Below are positions 17,396-26,284 of a DNA stretch of 64,000 nucleotides, one piece after another (within the stretch, counting starts at the first letter, position 1; each line of letters opens with the position of its first letter). Under the pieces are notes generated by a model. The model ran no database searches. It worked only from the letters and a program-made list of their open reading frames with translations, and had not been told where the DNA came from. The position numbers and the translations under genes are program-made. This stretch comes from Lentzea terrae (GTDB lineage Bacteria; Actinomycetota; Actinomycetes; Mycobacteriales; Pseudonocardiaceae), in assembly GCF_003265345.1 (NCBI RefSeq), contig NZ_QFWW01000002.1, forward strand, positions 364,690-428,689, given 5' to 3'.

Positions 17396-17420
17396 GGGCA
17401 CGCGGAGCGCCCGCGTGCCC
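17396..17420 (-). terminator. Terminator after the PH-like membrane protein gene
   Basis: A perfect 10-bp stem (GGGCACGCGG with CCGCGTGCCC) and a 5-nt loop lie 15 nt beyond the minus-strand stop at 17435. It would end the thiolase/meaB/membrane-protein transcript. Confidence 0.7.
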
Positions 17421-17434
17421 GTAAATGTCACCCG

Positions 17435-18043
17435 TTAGTGGAGGCCTACCGTGAAGCCCTCGTCGATGACGCCGCGGTAGATCTGCGGCGCGAACGTGCG
17501 CAGGCCGTGGTCGAGCGGGCCGATGAAGCCCGCCGAGTCGCCCAGCGGGAGGCGGTAGCCGTTCTGGACGCGGTGGAACTCCCACAAGGGTTCCATCGTG
17601 GGGTGTGCTGGGCGGAACCGTTGTGGGTCGCGCGGGTGCAGGTCGACCCGCACCAGAGTGCGCCTGACCAGGGCGTCTGCCAGCTGGACCGCGCGTTCCT
17701 GGGTGCGCGAGATCGAGATGGCGCCCAGCTCCTGCCAGGCGACCGCCCACGGCATGCCCTGCGGGTCGTCGAGGCGGATGCCCTGCGGTTCGATGATCAG
17801 CTTGCGCGGGCGGGAGATGGTCTTCCACTTCACGACGGCCATCACGCCGATGCCGGTGAAGGCGATGCCGATGACGGCCGCGATGCTCCCGCCGACCGGT
17901 TCGCCGTCCACGAACGCCGACACAGCGCCGACCAGGGCGAGGATGCCCAGTGCGCCGGCGACCGAGCCACCGATGAGCACCTTGCGGGTGTCGCTCTTGC
18001 CGAGGTCGACGACGACAGGTGGCGGCGGTCCCCAAGCGGTCAT
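17435..18043 (-). CDS. Membrane protein with PH-like cytosolic domain
   Basis: A 202-residue protein of unknown function. Two transmembrane helices (about 22-45 and 50-70) are followed by a basic segment KWKTISRPRKL. The C-terminal region (LIIEPQGIRLDDPQGMPWAVAWQELGAISIS) has the strand pattern of bacterial PH-like domains. It overlaps meaB by four bases (ATGA), hence shares its transcript, but no mutase-related role is evident. Confidence 0.75.
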   Translation of the reverse strand: MTAWGPPPPVVVDLGKSDTRKVLIGGSVAGALGILALVGAVSAFVDGEPVGGSIAAVIGIAFTGIGVMAVVKWKTISRPRKLIIEPQGIRLDDPQGMPWAVAWQELGAISISRTQERAVQLADALVRRTLVRVDLHPRDPQRFRPAHPTMEPLWEFHRVQNGYRLPLGDSAGFIGPLDHGLRTFAPQIYRGVIDEGFTVGLH

Positions 18044-18984
18044 GACCGCAGGTTACCGCTGATCAACTGCTCCGCCGCGGCGAACGGGTCCAGCTCACCG
18101 GACACCACGCGCTTGGCCAGCTGGTCCACCGGGCCGAACCGCGTGCGCATCCGTTCCACCGCGATCGCCTCGATCTCGGCGCCCGCGCGACGCAGCCGTC
18201 GTTCTTCCAACTCGCCGTGCGAGGCCATCCACTCGTGGTGCTCGGCGATCGCCTCGACCACGCGGTCCAGGCCCTCCATGCGCGCGGCCACGGTTTTCAC
18301 CACCGGCGGGCGCCACAGCGGCCCCTCCCGTTCGCGCCGGCCGAGCGAGATCATGTACTTGAGGTCGCGGGCGGTCTGGTCCGCGCCGTCGCGGTCTGCC
18401 TTGTTGACCACGAAGACGTCCGCGATCTCCAGGATGCCCGCCTTGGCCGCCTGGATGCCGTCGCCCATGCCGGGCGCGAGCAGCACCAGGGTCGTGTCGG
18501 CGAGCGCCACGATCTCGACCTCGGACTGACCGACGCCGACGGTTTCCACCAGGATCACGTCGAAACCCGCCGCGTCGAGCACGCGCAACGCCTGCGGAGT
18601 GGCCCAGGACAGGCCGCCGAGGTGTCCGCGCGTGGCCATCGAGCGGATGAACACGCCGGAGTCGGTCGCGTGGTCGCCCATCCGCACGCGGTCACCCAGC
18701 AGCGCGCCGCCGGAGAACGGGCTGGACGGGTCGACGGCGATCACCGCGACCCGCTTGCCCTGTTCCCGGAACGCTTTGACCAGCGCGTTGGTGGAGGTCG
18801 ACTTGCCGACGCCGGGAGCGCCGGTGATGCCGACGACCTGGGCGCTCCCCGTGTGCGGTGCAAGGGCCGCGGCCACCTCGGGCAACGCGGTGCTCCCCTG
18901 CTCCACCAGGGAGATCAGCCTGGCGACCGCGCGCGGTTCGCCGTCACGCGCGCGGTCGACCAGTCCTGCTACATCAACAGCCAC
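18040..18984 (-). CDS. meaB: MeaB-type G3E GTPase, mutase chaperone
   Basis: MeaB loads and protects AdoCbl-dependent acyl-CoA mutases from inactivation, using GTP. The 314-residue protein has Walker A GAPGVGKST (55-63), AVDPSSPFSGGALLGDRVRM, the VETVGVGQSE switch region, NKAD for guanine specificity and a C-terminal helical dimerisation arm. Family length is about 310-330. The partner in this window is the ethylmalonyl-CoA mutase at 45314-47308, far away. Locally it lies 9 nt downstream of a thiolase and opposite the epimerase. Confidence 0.95.
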   Translation of the reverse strand: MAVDVAGLVDRARDGEPRAVARLISLVEQGSTALPEVAAALAPHTGSAQVVGITGAPGVGKSTSTNALVKAFREQGKRVAVIAVDPSSPFSGGALLGDRVRMGDHATDSGVFIRSMATRGHLGGLSWATPQALRVLDAAGFDVILVETVGVGQSEVEIVALADTTLVLLAPGMGDGIQAAKAGILEIADVFVVNKADRDGADQTARDLKYMISLGRREREGPLWRPPVVKTVAARMEGLDRVVEAIAEHHEWMASHGELEERRLRRAGAEIEAIAVERMRTRFGPVDQLAKRVVSGELDPFAAAEQLISGNLRS

Positions 18985-18993
18985 GCCAAGACA

Positions 18994-20196
18994 CTAGGCC
19001 TTGGCAGGCACGCGGATGATCAGAGCGTCGCCCTGACCACCACCACCGCACAGCGCCGCGGCACCCACGCCGCCACCACGCCGCTGCAGCTCCAGAGCGA
19101 GGTGCAGGGCGATGCGGGCGCCGGACATGCCGATCGGGTGGCCGAGCGCGATGGCGCCGCCGTTGACGTTGACCTTGTCCTCGGAAATGCCGAGCTGCTT
19201 GGTCGACACGATGCCGACCGCCGCGAACGCCTCGTTGATCTCGATCAGGTCGAGGTCGGCGGGCTCGATGCCCTCCTTGGCGCAGGCGGCCTTGATGGCG
19301 TTGGACGGCTGCTCGTGCAGCGAGGCGTCGGGGCCGGCGACGACGCCGTGCGCGCCGATCTCCGCGATCCACTCGAGGCCCAGCTCCTCGGCCTTGGCCT
19401 TGCTCATCACGACGACCGCCGCGGCACCGTCGGAGATCTGCGAGGCCGAGCCCGCGGTGATGGTGCCGTCCGCGGCGAACGCCGGGCGCAGCTTGCCGAG
19501 CGACTCGGCGGTCGTGTCCGCGCGCACGCCCTCGTCCGTGCTGAACAGGATCGGGTCGCCCTTGCGCTGCGGGATCGCGACCGGCGCGATCTCCTCGGCG
19601 AAGACGCCGTTCTCCGCGGCCTTCGCGGCGAGCTGGTGCGAACGCGCGGAGAACGCGTCCTGCTCCTCGCGGGTGACGCCGTAGCGGCCGTTGTACTTCT
19701 CGGTCGACGAGCCCATCGCGACCTGGTCGAACGCGCAGAACAGGCCGTCGTGCGCCATGTGGTCCTGCAGCGTCACGTCGCCGTACTTGAACCCGCTGCG
19801 CGACTTCGGCAGCAGGTGCGGCGCCTGCGTCATCGACTCCTGGCCACCGGCCACGACGACGTCGAACTCACCGGCGCGGATGAGCTGGTCGGCCAGCGCG
19901 ATCGCGTCGATGCCGGACAGGCACACCTTGTTGATGGTCAGCGCGGGCACGCTCATCGGAATGCCCGCGGCGGCCGCGGCCTGACGGGCGGGAATCTGGC
20001 CCGCGCCGGCGGTGAGCACCTGACCCATGATCACGTACTGCACCTGCTCGGGAGCGACCCCCGCGCGTTCCAGTGCCGCCTTGATCGCGACGCCACCGAG
20101 CTGGGCGCCGGAGAAATCCTTGAGCGATCCGAGCAGTCGCCCCATCGGGGTGCGCGCCCCGGCGACGATGACGGAACCGGACACAGCTGCCTCCAT
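18994..20196 (-). CDS. Acetyl-CoA acetyltransferase (thiolase)
   Basis: Condenses two acetyl-CoA to acetoacetyl-CoA or runs in reverse. The 400-residue thiolase shows nucleophilic Cys92 ([10 protein letters not shown]), [21 protein letters not shown] (His about 353) and the second Cys (about 383) in CGGGGQG. It is divergent from methylmalonyl-CoA epimerase, the same arrangement as fadA4/Rv1322A in mycobacteria. In this window it could feed the HBD/Ccr/Ecm route. GTG at codon 5 is an alternative start. Confidence 0.95.
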   Translation of the reverse strand: MEAAVSGSVIVAGARTPMGRLLGSLKDFSGAQLGGVAIKAALERAGVAPEQVQYVIMGQVLTAGAGQIPARQAAAAAGIPMSVPALTINKVCLSGIDAIALADQLIRAGEFDVVVAGGQESMTQAPHLLPKSRSGFKYGDVTLQDHMAHDGLFCAFDQVAMGSSTEKYNGRYGVTREEQDAFSARSHQLAAKAAENGVFAEEIAPVAIPQRKGDPILFSTDEGVRADTTAESLGKLRPAFAADGTITAGSASQISDGAAAVVVMSKAKAEELGLEWIAEIGAHGVVAGPDASLHEQPSNAIKAACAKEGIEPADLDLIEINEAFAAVGIVSTKQLGISEDKVNVNGGAIALGHPIGMSGARIALHLALELQRRGGGVGAAALCGGGGQGDALIIRVPAKA

Positions 20197-20307
20197 GGAA
20201 GAGCGAACGGTCGTTAACTAGGCACCATACCTGCGGCTACTGGGCGGTAATCGTGTGAGACCCCGCACAGGGGCACCTGCACCGATCAGGTAGTTACCCT
20301 CCCCGCT

Positions 20308-20754
20308 ATGAACGCAGACATCGCTCGATTCGTGACCGCGGTCGACCACGTGGGCATCGCGGTGCCCGACCTCGACGTCGCCATCGCGTTCTACCGCGAC
20401 AACTTCGGGCTCGAAGTGGCCCACGAAGAGGTGAACGAGGAGCAGGGTGTGCGCGAGGCGATGCTGCACGCGCCCGGCGACCACGACGGCACCGCCATCC
20501 AGCTGCTGGCGCCGCTCAACGAGGACTCGACGATCGCCAAGTTCATCGGCCGCTCCGGCCCCGGCCTGCAGCAGCTCGCCTACCGGGTGTCCGATGTGGA
20601 CGTCGCGGCGGACGCGCTGCGGAGCAAGGGCCTGCGGCTGCTCTACGACCAGGCGAAGCGCGGCACGTCGAACAGCCGCGTCAACTTCGTGCACCCGAAG
20701 GACGCCGGCGGCGTGCTCATCGAGCTGGTCGAGCCTGCTGGACCAGCGCACTAG
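20308..20754 (+). CDS. mce: Methylmalonyl-CoA epimerase
   Basis: Interconverts the 2R and 2S forms of methylmalonyl-CoA (and often ethylmalonyl-CoA). The 148-residue glyoxalase/VOC-fold protein has metal His in AVDHVGIAV, QQLAYRVSDVD, NFVHPKDAGGVLIELVE and the usual length. TACCCT (20295-20300) lies seven bases before the ATG with no ribosome site between, so the mRNA is probably leaderless. Its last 38 bases overlap the convergent TetR gene. Confidence 0.95.
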   Translation: MNADIARFVTAVDHVGIAVPDLDVAIAFYRDNFGLEVAHEEVNEEQGVREAMLHAPGDHDGTAIQLLAPLNEDSTIAKFIGRSGPGLQQLAYRVSDVDVAADALRSKGLRLLYDQAKRGTSNSRVNFVHPKDAGGVLIELVEPAGPAH

Positions 20755-21283
20755 CCACGAACGTCAGCTCCCGATCGATCGGGTCCTCCTCGTCGCTGTG
20801 CCGTGCCACCGAATGCCGGTAGCTCACGGCCAGCGCGAGGAGTGCCGCGGCCGCCTCGACGTCCTTGATCGCCACCGCCGCCCCGCCCGCGGCGAGGATG
20901 ACCTGTTTGATCTGCGCCGCAACGTTGTCGTAGCGCGCCTGCATGGCGTCGCGGACAGCAGAATGCGTATCCGCTTCACGCCACAGCAGGTGCGACAACA
21001 GCGGTGAGGCGTTCAAGCGCGCGTCAAGCGCGGCGACGAGCCTTCGCAACGACTCGGCGATGTCCCCGACCACGACCACCCTGCGGTGGTCGACCGTGCT
21101 GTCCGGCAGCCGCGCGACCAATGCGGCCAGCAGGTCCTTCTTGCGGTTGAAGTAGTAGTGCACCAGGCCCTTGGGCACGCCGGCGCGTTCGGCGATGCGC
21201 GAGGTCGGGGTGGCGTCGAAGCCGGAGTCGGCGAACAGCTCCTCGGCCGCGGCCAGGATGCGCTCCTTGGCCGAATCCTCCAC
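20717..21283 (-). CDS. TetR-family transcriptional regulator
   Basis: A 188-residue regulator with the TetR helix-turn-helix (AAAEELFADSGFDATPTSRI, then PKGLVHYYFNRKKDLL) and a helical ligand domain. I chose GTG 21283 because GGAGGAA lies 5 nt upstream; GTG 21295 is the alternative. A 30-bp palindrome lies 17 bp before the start and could be its operator. The convergent epimerase and nearby Ccr make acyl-CoA control possible but unproven. Confidence 0.9.
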   Translation of the reverse strand: MEDSAKERILAAAEELFADSGFDATPTSRIAERAGVPKGLVHYYFNRKKDLLAALVARLPDSTVDHRRVVVVGDIAESLRRLVAALDARLNASPLLSHLLWREADTHSAVRDAMQARYDNVAAQIKQVILAAGGAAVAIKDVEAAAALLALAVSYRHSVARHSDEEDPIDRELTFVASALVQQARPAR

Positions 21284-21300
21284 GCGTTCCTCCACGGGTG

Positions 21301-21330
21301 TGTGGGCCCAAGAAGGTTCTTGGGCCCACA
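21301..21330. repeat. 30-bp palindrome between the SPW gene and the TetR gene
   Basis: TGTGGGCCCAAGAA and TTCTTGGGCCCACA are perfect 14-bp arms around GG. The site ends 14 bp from the SPW-repeat gene stop and 17 bp from the TetR start. It could terminate the SPW transcript, serve as a TetR operator, or both. The two-base centre makes it a poor terminator loop unless the stem opens to a tetraloop or larger. Confidence 0.7.
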
Positions 21331-21344
21331 GGTTTGCTGAGTGA

Positions 21345-21704
21345 TCAGTGCGGTTGCGCCGCAGCCGAGTGTGCGGCATTCGCGGCGGGCATGGCGAGCG
21401 CCCCCGCGGCCACGGTGAGCACGCCACCGACCCAGGAGACCCACGAGGCCGCCATCATGTCGGTGTAGCTCATCACCCACGGCGAGATGAACAGCAGAGC
21501 TCCGAGCACCATCTGCACGTACTCCCCGTAGATCATCGCGGGCATGGCGAGGTCGACGAGTCCGTCGATCGCGATGAGCGCGCCAAGCACGATCAGCGTC
21601 CACATGGCCGCGTTCGAGGTGTCCACGACGATCGGGGAGAGCAGCACCAGCACGCCGATAGCCACCTCGGCCCAGTCCTGCCACCTGGTCCACGCCTTGG
21701 TCAT
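21345..21704 (-). CDS. SPW-repeat small membrane protein
   Basis: A 119-residue membrane protein with two copies of the SPW-repeat pattern (WAEVAIGVLVLLSPIVV and EYVQMVLGALLFISPWVM) over four helices. The function of this family is unknown. ATG 21704 follows GGAGGAGG by 8 nt, better placed than the upstream in-frame ATG at 21731. It is divergent from ccr. Confidence 0.85.
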   Translation of the reverse strand: MTKAWTRWQDWAEVAIGVLVLLSPIVVDTSNAAMWTLIVLGALIAIDGLVDLAMPAMIYGEYVQMVLGALLFISPWVMSYTDMMAASWVSWVGGVLTVAAGALAMPAANAAHSAAAQPH

Positions 21705-21868
21705 CTCCACCACCTCCTCCTTCTCGGACACTCTCGATGCTCCTCCTTGGTTGGCCGCCCGGTCAACTCTTCCGAGTGGAATCCCTCACAAGCAGGATTC
21801 TGAATCGGTTACTACTGAGTAACCTCCGGCAACCTGCGACTATCCCTCACTTGGGAAGGAATGCCGCC

Positions 21869-23182
21869 GTGCAGAAGATCCTTGACGCGATTCTGGCCGA
21901 CGAGCTGGACGCGATCGGTTCCTTGGACGTTCCGGAGAGCTATCGGGGCGTGACCGTGCACGCGGACGAGGCCGACATGTTCTCGGGCCTCGAGACGCGG
22001 GACAAGGACCCGCGCAAGTCGCTGCACGTCGACGAGGTCGCCACGCCGGAGCTCGGGCCGGGCGAGGCTCTGGTCGCCGTGATGGCCTCCGCGATCAACT
22101 ACAACACCGTGTGGACCTCGATCTTCGAGCCGGTGTCCACGTTCGGCTTCCTGAAGAAGCTGGGCGGCCGCCACAACCTGCCGTACCACGTCGTGGGCTC
22201 GGACCTGGCCGGCGTCGTCGTGCGCACTGGTCCCGGTGTCACGGCGTGGAAGCCGGGTGACCGCGTTGTGGCGCACTGTCTGGACGTGCCGCTGGAGGCG
22301 CCGGACGGGCACAACGACACGATGCTCGACCCGCAGCAGCGGATCTGGGGCTTCGAGACGAACTTCGGTGGTCTCGCCGACCTCGCGCTGGTGAAGTCGA
22401 ACCAGCTGATGCCGATGCCCAAGCACCTCACGTGGGAGGAAGCGGCGTCGCCCGGTCTCGTCAACTCCACCGCGTACCGCCAGCTGGTGTCGACCAACGG
22501 CGCCAACATGAAGCAGGGCGACACGGTCCTGATCTGGGGCGCGTCCGGTGGTCTCGGCTCGTACGCCACGCAGTTCGCGCTGAACGGTGGCGCGACGCCG
22601 ATCTGCGTCGTCTCCTCGCCGGAGAAGGCGGAGATCGTCCGCTCGATGGGTGCCGAGCTGATCATCGACAGGTCCGCGGAGGGCTACAAGTTCTGGAAGA
22701 ACGAGCACGAGCAGGACCCGCGCGAGTGGAAGCGGTTCGGCGCGAAGATCCGCGAGCTCACCGGTGGCGAGGACCCGGACATCGTGTTCGAGCACCCCGG
22801 CCGTGAGACGTTCGGCGCCTCGGTCTTCGTGACGCGCAAGGGCGGCAAGATCGTGACGTGTGCGTCTACCTCCGGATACATGCACCAGTACGACAACCGC
22901 TACCTGTGGATGAACCTGAAGTCGATCATCTCCTCGCACTTCGCGAACTACCGCGAGGCGTGGGAGGCGAACCGCTTGATCGCCAAGGGAAAGATCCACC
23001 CGACAGTGTCCAAGGTGTACTCATTGGACGAAACGGGCCAGGCTGCTTTCGACGTGCACCGCAACGCGCACCAGGGCAAGGTCGGTGTGCTGTGCCTTGC
23101 TCCGGAAGAGGGTCTGGGTGTTCTCGATCACGAGATGCGCGCGAAGCACCTCACGGCCATCAACCGATTCCGGGGTGTGTGA
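21869..23182 (+). CDS. ccr: Crotonyl-CoA carboxylase/reductase
   Basis: Reductively carboxylates crotonyl-CoA with CO2 and NADPH to ethylmalonyl-CoA, either for the ethylmalonyl-CoA pathway or polyketide extender supply. The 437-residue MDR protein shows nucleotide-binding WGASGGLGSYATQFAL and the Ccr CO2-pocket residues in INYNTVW, GFETNFGG (Phe162-Glu163) and SSHFANYREAW (His357), matching the Asn, Phe-Glu and His described for Kitasatospora Ccr. The GTG start at 21869 has GGGAAGGA 8 nt upstream. A DivIVA-like gene follows. Confidence 0.95.
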   Translation: MQKILDAILADELDAIGSLDVPESYRGVTVHADEADMFSGLETRDKDPRKSLHVDEVATPELGPGEALVAVMASAINYNTVWTSIFEPVSTFGFLKKLGGRHNLPYHVVGSDLAGVVVRTGPGVTAWKPGDRVVAHCLDVPLEAPDGHNDTMLDPQQRIWGFETNFGGLADLALVKSNQLMPMPKHLTWEEAASPGLVNSTAYRQLVSTNGANMKQGDTVLIWGASGGLGSYATQFALNGGATPICVVSSPEKAEIVRSMGAELIIDRSAEGYKFWKNEHEQDPREWKRFGAKIRELTGGEDPDIVFEHPGRETFGASVFVTRKGGKIVTCASTSGYMHQYDNRYLWMNLKSIISSHFANYREAWEANRLIAKGKIHPTVSKVYSLDETGQAAFDVHRNAHQGKVGVLCLAPEEGLGVLDHEMRAKHLTAINRFRGV

Positions 23183-23218
23183 CCTTCTGGGGTTACCCGA
23201 ACGGGTAGCGTGAGGGGC

Positions 23219-24418
23219 ATGGGCCTCGCCGACGACCGTGACCTCGTCCCACTGGGATCCGGCTTCGACATCGTCAAGCGCGGTTACGACCGCGCCCAGG
23301 TCGAGGATCATCTCGAACGCCTCGACTCGGACCTGCGGCTGCTGGCCGCGGACCGCGATGCCGCCGTGTCCCAGACGTCCGACCTGGCGCGCCAGCTGGA
23401 AGCCGCGCGCTCGGAGATGACCGAGCTGCGCAGCCAGGTCGAGCGCCTGTCACTGCCGCCGACGACGCTGGAGGGGCTCTCCGAGCGCCTCCAGCGCATG
23501 CTGCGGCTGGCCCAGGACGAGGCCAACGAGATCAGGGCCCGTGCCGAAGCGGAGGGCGGGCACATCCGCGCCAAGGCGGAAGCCGACGCGGGTGTGCTCC
23601 GCCAGCGCTACGAGAAGCTGATCGCCGAGCTCGACGAGCGCCGCGCGGCCATGGAGGCCGAGCACAAGGGCGTTCTCGAAACGGCCCGCAACGAAGCCGA
23701 GAAGATCGTCTCCGAAGCCGAGGCCGCGGCTCGCAAGATCGCCGACGAGTCCGAGGCCCGCCGCGTGACCGTCGAAGAGGACTTCGAGATCGCGATGGCC
23801 GCCCGCCGCTCCGAGGCGATGGCCACGCTGGCGCAGCAGGAAGCCACCTCGAAGGCCGAGGCCGACCGTCGTACGCGGGAAGCCGCCGAGGAAGCCGCTC
23901 GTGTGCGCGCGGCCATCGCTGCCGAGCAGACCTCGTCCAAGGCCGAAGCCGAACGCCGCGTGCGCGAGGCCACCGAAGAGGCCAACCGCCGCCGCCACGA
24001 CGCGCTCACCGAGGCCACGGCCCGCATCCAGGAAGCCACCGACGAGGCGAACCGCCGAGTCCGCGAGGCCACCGAGGAAGCGAACCGCCGCACCACCGCT
24101 GCCACCCAGCGCGTCGACCAGCTCCGCAACCTGCGCAACCGCCTCTCGCACCAGCTGCACGGCGTGCGGACGGCGTTGCAGGAGGTCGTGCCGCTGCTCG
24201 ACCCGGTGGAGGAGGAGAAGGAGTCGGCCGCTGGTCCCGTGCCGGCTCAGCCCGCTCCCGCACAGGCGGCACCTGCGGCTCCTGCTGCACCACCTGCTGC
24301 TGCTCCGGCTCCGCAAGCCGCAGCGCCTCAGGCCGCTCCGAGCAAGCCGGCCCAGACGCCTCAGGTCGACGGTCCGACTGCCAAGATCTCGCGGCCGCAG
24401 CCCGCCAAGAAGTCCTGA
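23219..24418 (+). CDS. DivIVA/FilP-like coiled-coil protein
   Basis: A 399-residue protein: an N-terminal DivIVA-type segment (GFDIVKRGYDRAQVEDHLERL, about 15-35), a coiled coil of some 290 residues, and a Pro/Ala-rich tail (from about 340) ending in KISRPQPAKKS. The coil contains near-repeats (REATEEANRR three times, plus QEATDEANRR). Such proteins organise polar growth or cytoskeletal assemblies in actinomycetes. A TAGCGT box 7 nt before the ATG suggests a leaderless mRNA; GTG 23210 is an alternative start. Confidence 0.8.
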   Translation: MGLADDRDLVPLGSGFDIVKRGYDRAQVEDHLERLDSDLRLLAADRDAAVSQTSDLARQLEAARSEMTELRSQVERLSLPPTTLEGLSERLQRMLRLAQDEANEIRARAEAEGGHIRAKAEADAGVLRQRYEKLIAELDERRAAMEAEHKGVLETARNEAEKIVSEAEAAARKIADESEARRVTVEEDFEIAMAARRSEAMATLAQQEATSKAEADRRTREAAEEAARVRAAIAAEQTSSKAEAERRVREATEEANRRRHDALTEATARIQEATDEANRRVREATEEANRRTTAATQRVDQLRNLRNRLSHQLHGVRTALQEVVPLLDPVEEEKESAAGPVPAQPAPAQAAPAAPAAPPAAAPAPQAAAPQAAPSKPAQTPQVDGPTAKISRPQPAKKS

Positions 24419-24433
24419 CGACGCAAGCTCACG

Positions 24434-24460
24434 CAGGGGTCCCCCTCCAGGGGTCCCCTG
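24434..24460 (+). terminator. Terminator after the coiled-coil gene
   Basis: CAGGGG-T-CCCC pairs with GGGG-T-CCCCTG (one T/T mismatch) around a 5-nt loop, followed by TTTCAATTAT. It lies 16 nt after the stop codon and resembles a classical intrinsic terminator. Confidence 0.75.
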
Positions 24461-24505
24461 TTTCAATTATCCCAGCCAGCACCGACAATTTCGTGTCTGC
24501 GCAGG

Positions 24506-25042
24506 TCAGGGCATGACCTCGTAGATCGCCGGCATCGGCATCGTGCGGCAGAAGTCCCAGTCCGCGTGATGCCCTGCCGCGATCAGCGCACGCGACAGGA
24601 TCGTCCCGTGCGACCCCACCACCACGGTGGCGTCCGGGTACTCCTGAGCCATGCGCGCCAACGCCTTCCCGGCCCGCACGGTCAGCTGGTCCAGGCTCTC
24701 GCCTGTCCCGTGGGCGGTCGAGGTGTTCGCCCAGCTGTAGGTGTAGAGCGTCTCCCAGTCGTCGCTCGGCACCAGCCCCGACTCCCACTCCCGCAGCTCG
24801 GGCCACGTGATCACCTCCAGCCCCAGCGCCTTGGCAGCCGGCGTGACGGTCTGCACCGCACGCAACTGCGGACTCGACAGCACGACCGCCGGCGCGTACG
24901 CGACCAGGCGCTCGACCAGCTCCTCGGCCTGCTGCAGCCCGGCCGGGCTGAGGGGCCGCTGGTCGTAGTCGGGTTCACCGAGGCGCGGCCGGACGGAGTC
25001 TGCATGGCGCACGAATACGATTCGGGTCGTCACCACACTCAT
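24506..25042 (-). CDS. Histidine phosphatase superfamily protein
   Basis: A 178-residue phosphoglycerate-mutase-like phosphatase: phosphohistidine motif VRHADS (His13) instead of the usual RHG/RHA, SSPQLRAVQT, acceptor Glu in LREWESG, and second His in VVGSHGTILS. The substrate is unknown. ATG 25042 lies only 15 bp from the divergent GNAT start, so its promoter must lie inside the GNAT gene or the mRNA is leaderless. Confidence 0.85.
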   Translation of the reverse strand: MSVVTTRIVFVRHADSVRPRLGEPDYDQRPLSPAGLQQAEELVERLVAYAPAVVLSSPQLRAVQTVTPAAKALGLEVITWPELREWESGLVPSDDWETLYTYSWANTSTAHGTGESLDQLTVRAGKALARMAQEYPDATVVVGSHGTILSRALIAAGHHADWDFCRTMPMPAIYEVMP

Positions 25043-25057
25043 CTTGGGGGAAACAGG

Positions 25058-25603
25058 ATGTTCGTGAAATCGCTGGGCACGGACGGCGCCGAGCTGCGGC
25101 CGTTGGAACCCTGGCAGGCGGAGGAGTTCTTCGCGCACATGGAGCGCGGCCGGGAGTTCATCGGGCAGCACATCGGGTTCGCCGACGCCGCGAAGGACCT
25201 CGAAAACGCGCGTGCGCTGCTCCAGCGCTACGCGGACAAGGCGGCTGCCGACGACGGGCGGATCTTGGGGATCTGGCTCGACGACAAGCTGGTCGGCGGC
25301 GTGCTGCTGCGCGTGATGGACGTGCAGCAGGCGCGGACCGAGGTCGGGTGCTGGCTGGAGCCGAGCGCCACCGGCAAGGGCCTGATCACGCAGGCGGCGA
25401 GGATCCTGATCGACTGGGCGATTCGCGAGCGCGGCATGCATCGGGTTGAGTGGCTGGTGTCGTCGGAGAACGCGCCCAGCATCGCGGTCGCCCGGCGGCT
25501 CGGGATGACCAAGGACGGGGTGCTGCGCTCGTACTTCCTGCACCGCGGGGTCCGGCAGGACCTCGAGGTGTGGTCGGTGCTGGCGCCGGAGTGGGAGAGC
25601 TGA
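25058..25603 (+). CDS. GNAT-family N-acetyltransferase, RimJ/RimL type
   Basis: A 181-residue acetyltransferase with the RimJ/L pattern: ELRPLEPWQAEEFF at the N-terminus, VGCWLEPSATGKGLIT (acetyl-CoA loop), RVEWLVSSENAPSIAVARRL and a C-terminal aromatic strand. It probably acetylates a protein N-terminus or small amine. It overlaps the hydrolase start by three bases (TGATG), so the two are coupled. Confidence 0.88.
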   Translation: MFVKSLGTDGAELRPLEPWQAEEFFAHMERGREFIGQHIGFADAAKDLENARALLQRYADKAAADDGRILGIWLDDKLVGGVLLRVMDVQQARTEVGCWLEPSATGKGLITQAARILIDWAIRERGMHRVEWLVSSENAPSIAVARRLGMTKDGVLRSYFLHRGVRQDLEVWSVLAPEWES

Positions 25604-26283
25604 TGGATCTGGTGCTGCTGCACGCCTTTCCGCTCGACGCGCGCATGTGGGACGTGCCGGGCGCGCTGACGCCGTCGTTGCGCGGGGACGGCGAACCGGA
25701 CCTCGACACGCTCGCGAGCCAGGTCATCGCCGAACTGCCGAGCGACGAGGTCGTGCTCGGCGGGTGCTCGATGGGCGGCTACGTCGCGATGGCGGTGGTC
25801 AGGCAGGCGCCGGAACGCGTGAGGGGCCTGGTCTTCGTCGACACCAAGCACACCGCAGACGCCCCGGAAGCCGTCGAGACCCGGCACGCGATGGCGGACC
25901 GGGTGGAGCGCGAGGGCGTCGGCGAGTGGCTGGCGGAGGCCATGTTGCCGAACCTGCTCGGCCCGGACGCCTCGGACGCGGCGAAAGCGTTGGTGCGCAC
26001 CATGATTCTCGAGCAGCGCGCCGAGGACGTGGCGTGGTGGCAGCGCGCGATGGCGAAGCGGCCCGACTCCGCGGACGTGCTGGAGACGCTCGACGTCCCG
26101 TCGCTCGTTCTCGTGGGCGAGCACGACAAGCTCACGCCGCCCGACGTGGCCGCGAAGCTCGCGGTGACGTTGAAACACGCGACGAGCGAACGGATCGAAG
26201 GCGCGGGACACCTCTCGCCCGTTGAGCAGCCTGAGGAGTTCCGCATGCGGCTGGAACGGTGGCGCGAGCAGGTACGGCTCTAG
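25603..26283 (+). CDS. Alpha/beta hydrolase
   Basis: A 226-residue hydrolase with LVLLHAFPLDARMW (oxyanion side), nucleophile elbow GGCSMGGY, SLVLVGEHDKLTPP (acid) and IEGAGHLSPVEQP (His). Its length and motifs fit small-molecule esterase or lactonase-type members; no substrate can be read. It is coupled to the GNAT upstream. Confidence 0.85.
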   Translation: MDLVLLHAFPLDARMWDVPGALTPSLRGDGEPDLDTLASQVIAELPSDEVVLGGCSMGGYVAMAVVRQAPERVRGLVFVDTKHTADAPEAVETRHAMADRVEREGVGEWLAEAMLPNLLGPDASDAAKALVRTMILEQRAEDVAWWQRAMAKRPDSADVLETLDVPSLVLVGEHDKLTPPDVAAKLAVTLKHATSERIEGAGHLSPVEQPEEFRMRLERWREQVRL

Positions 26284-26284
26284 C

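Noticed and set aside
18217..20217. 666-codon plus-strand frame over meaB and thiolase
   Set aside because: Shadow of two well-supported minus-strand genes; no recognisable motif.
23930..24110. Short DNA repeats resembling a repeat array
   Set aside because: They encode the REATEEANRR coiled-coil repeats in frame; there are no spacers, so not CRISPR.
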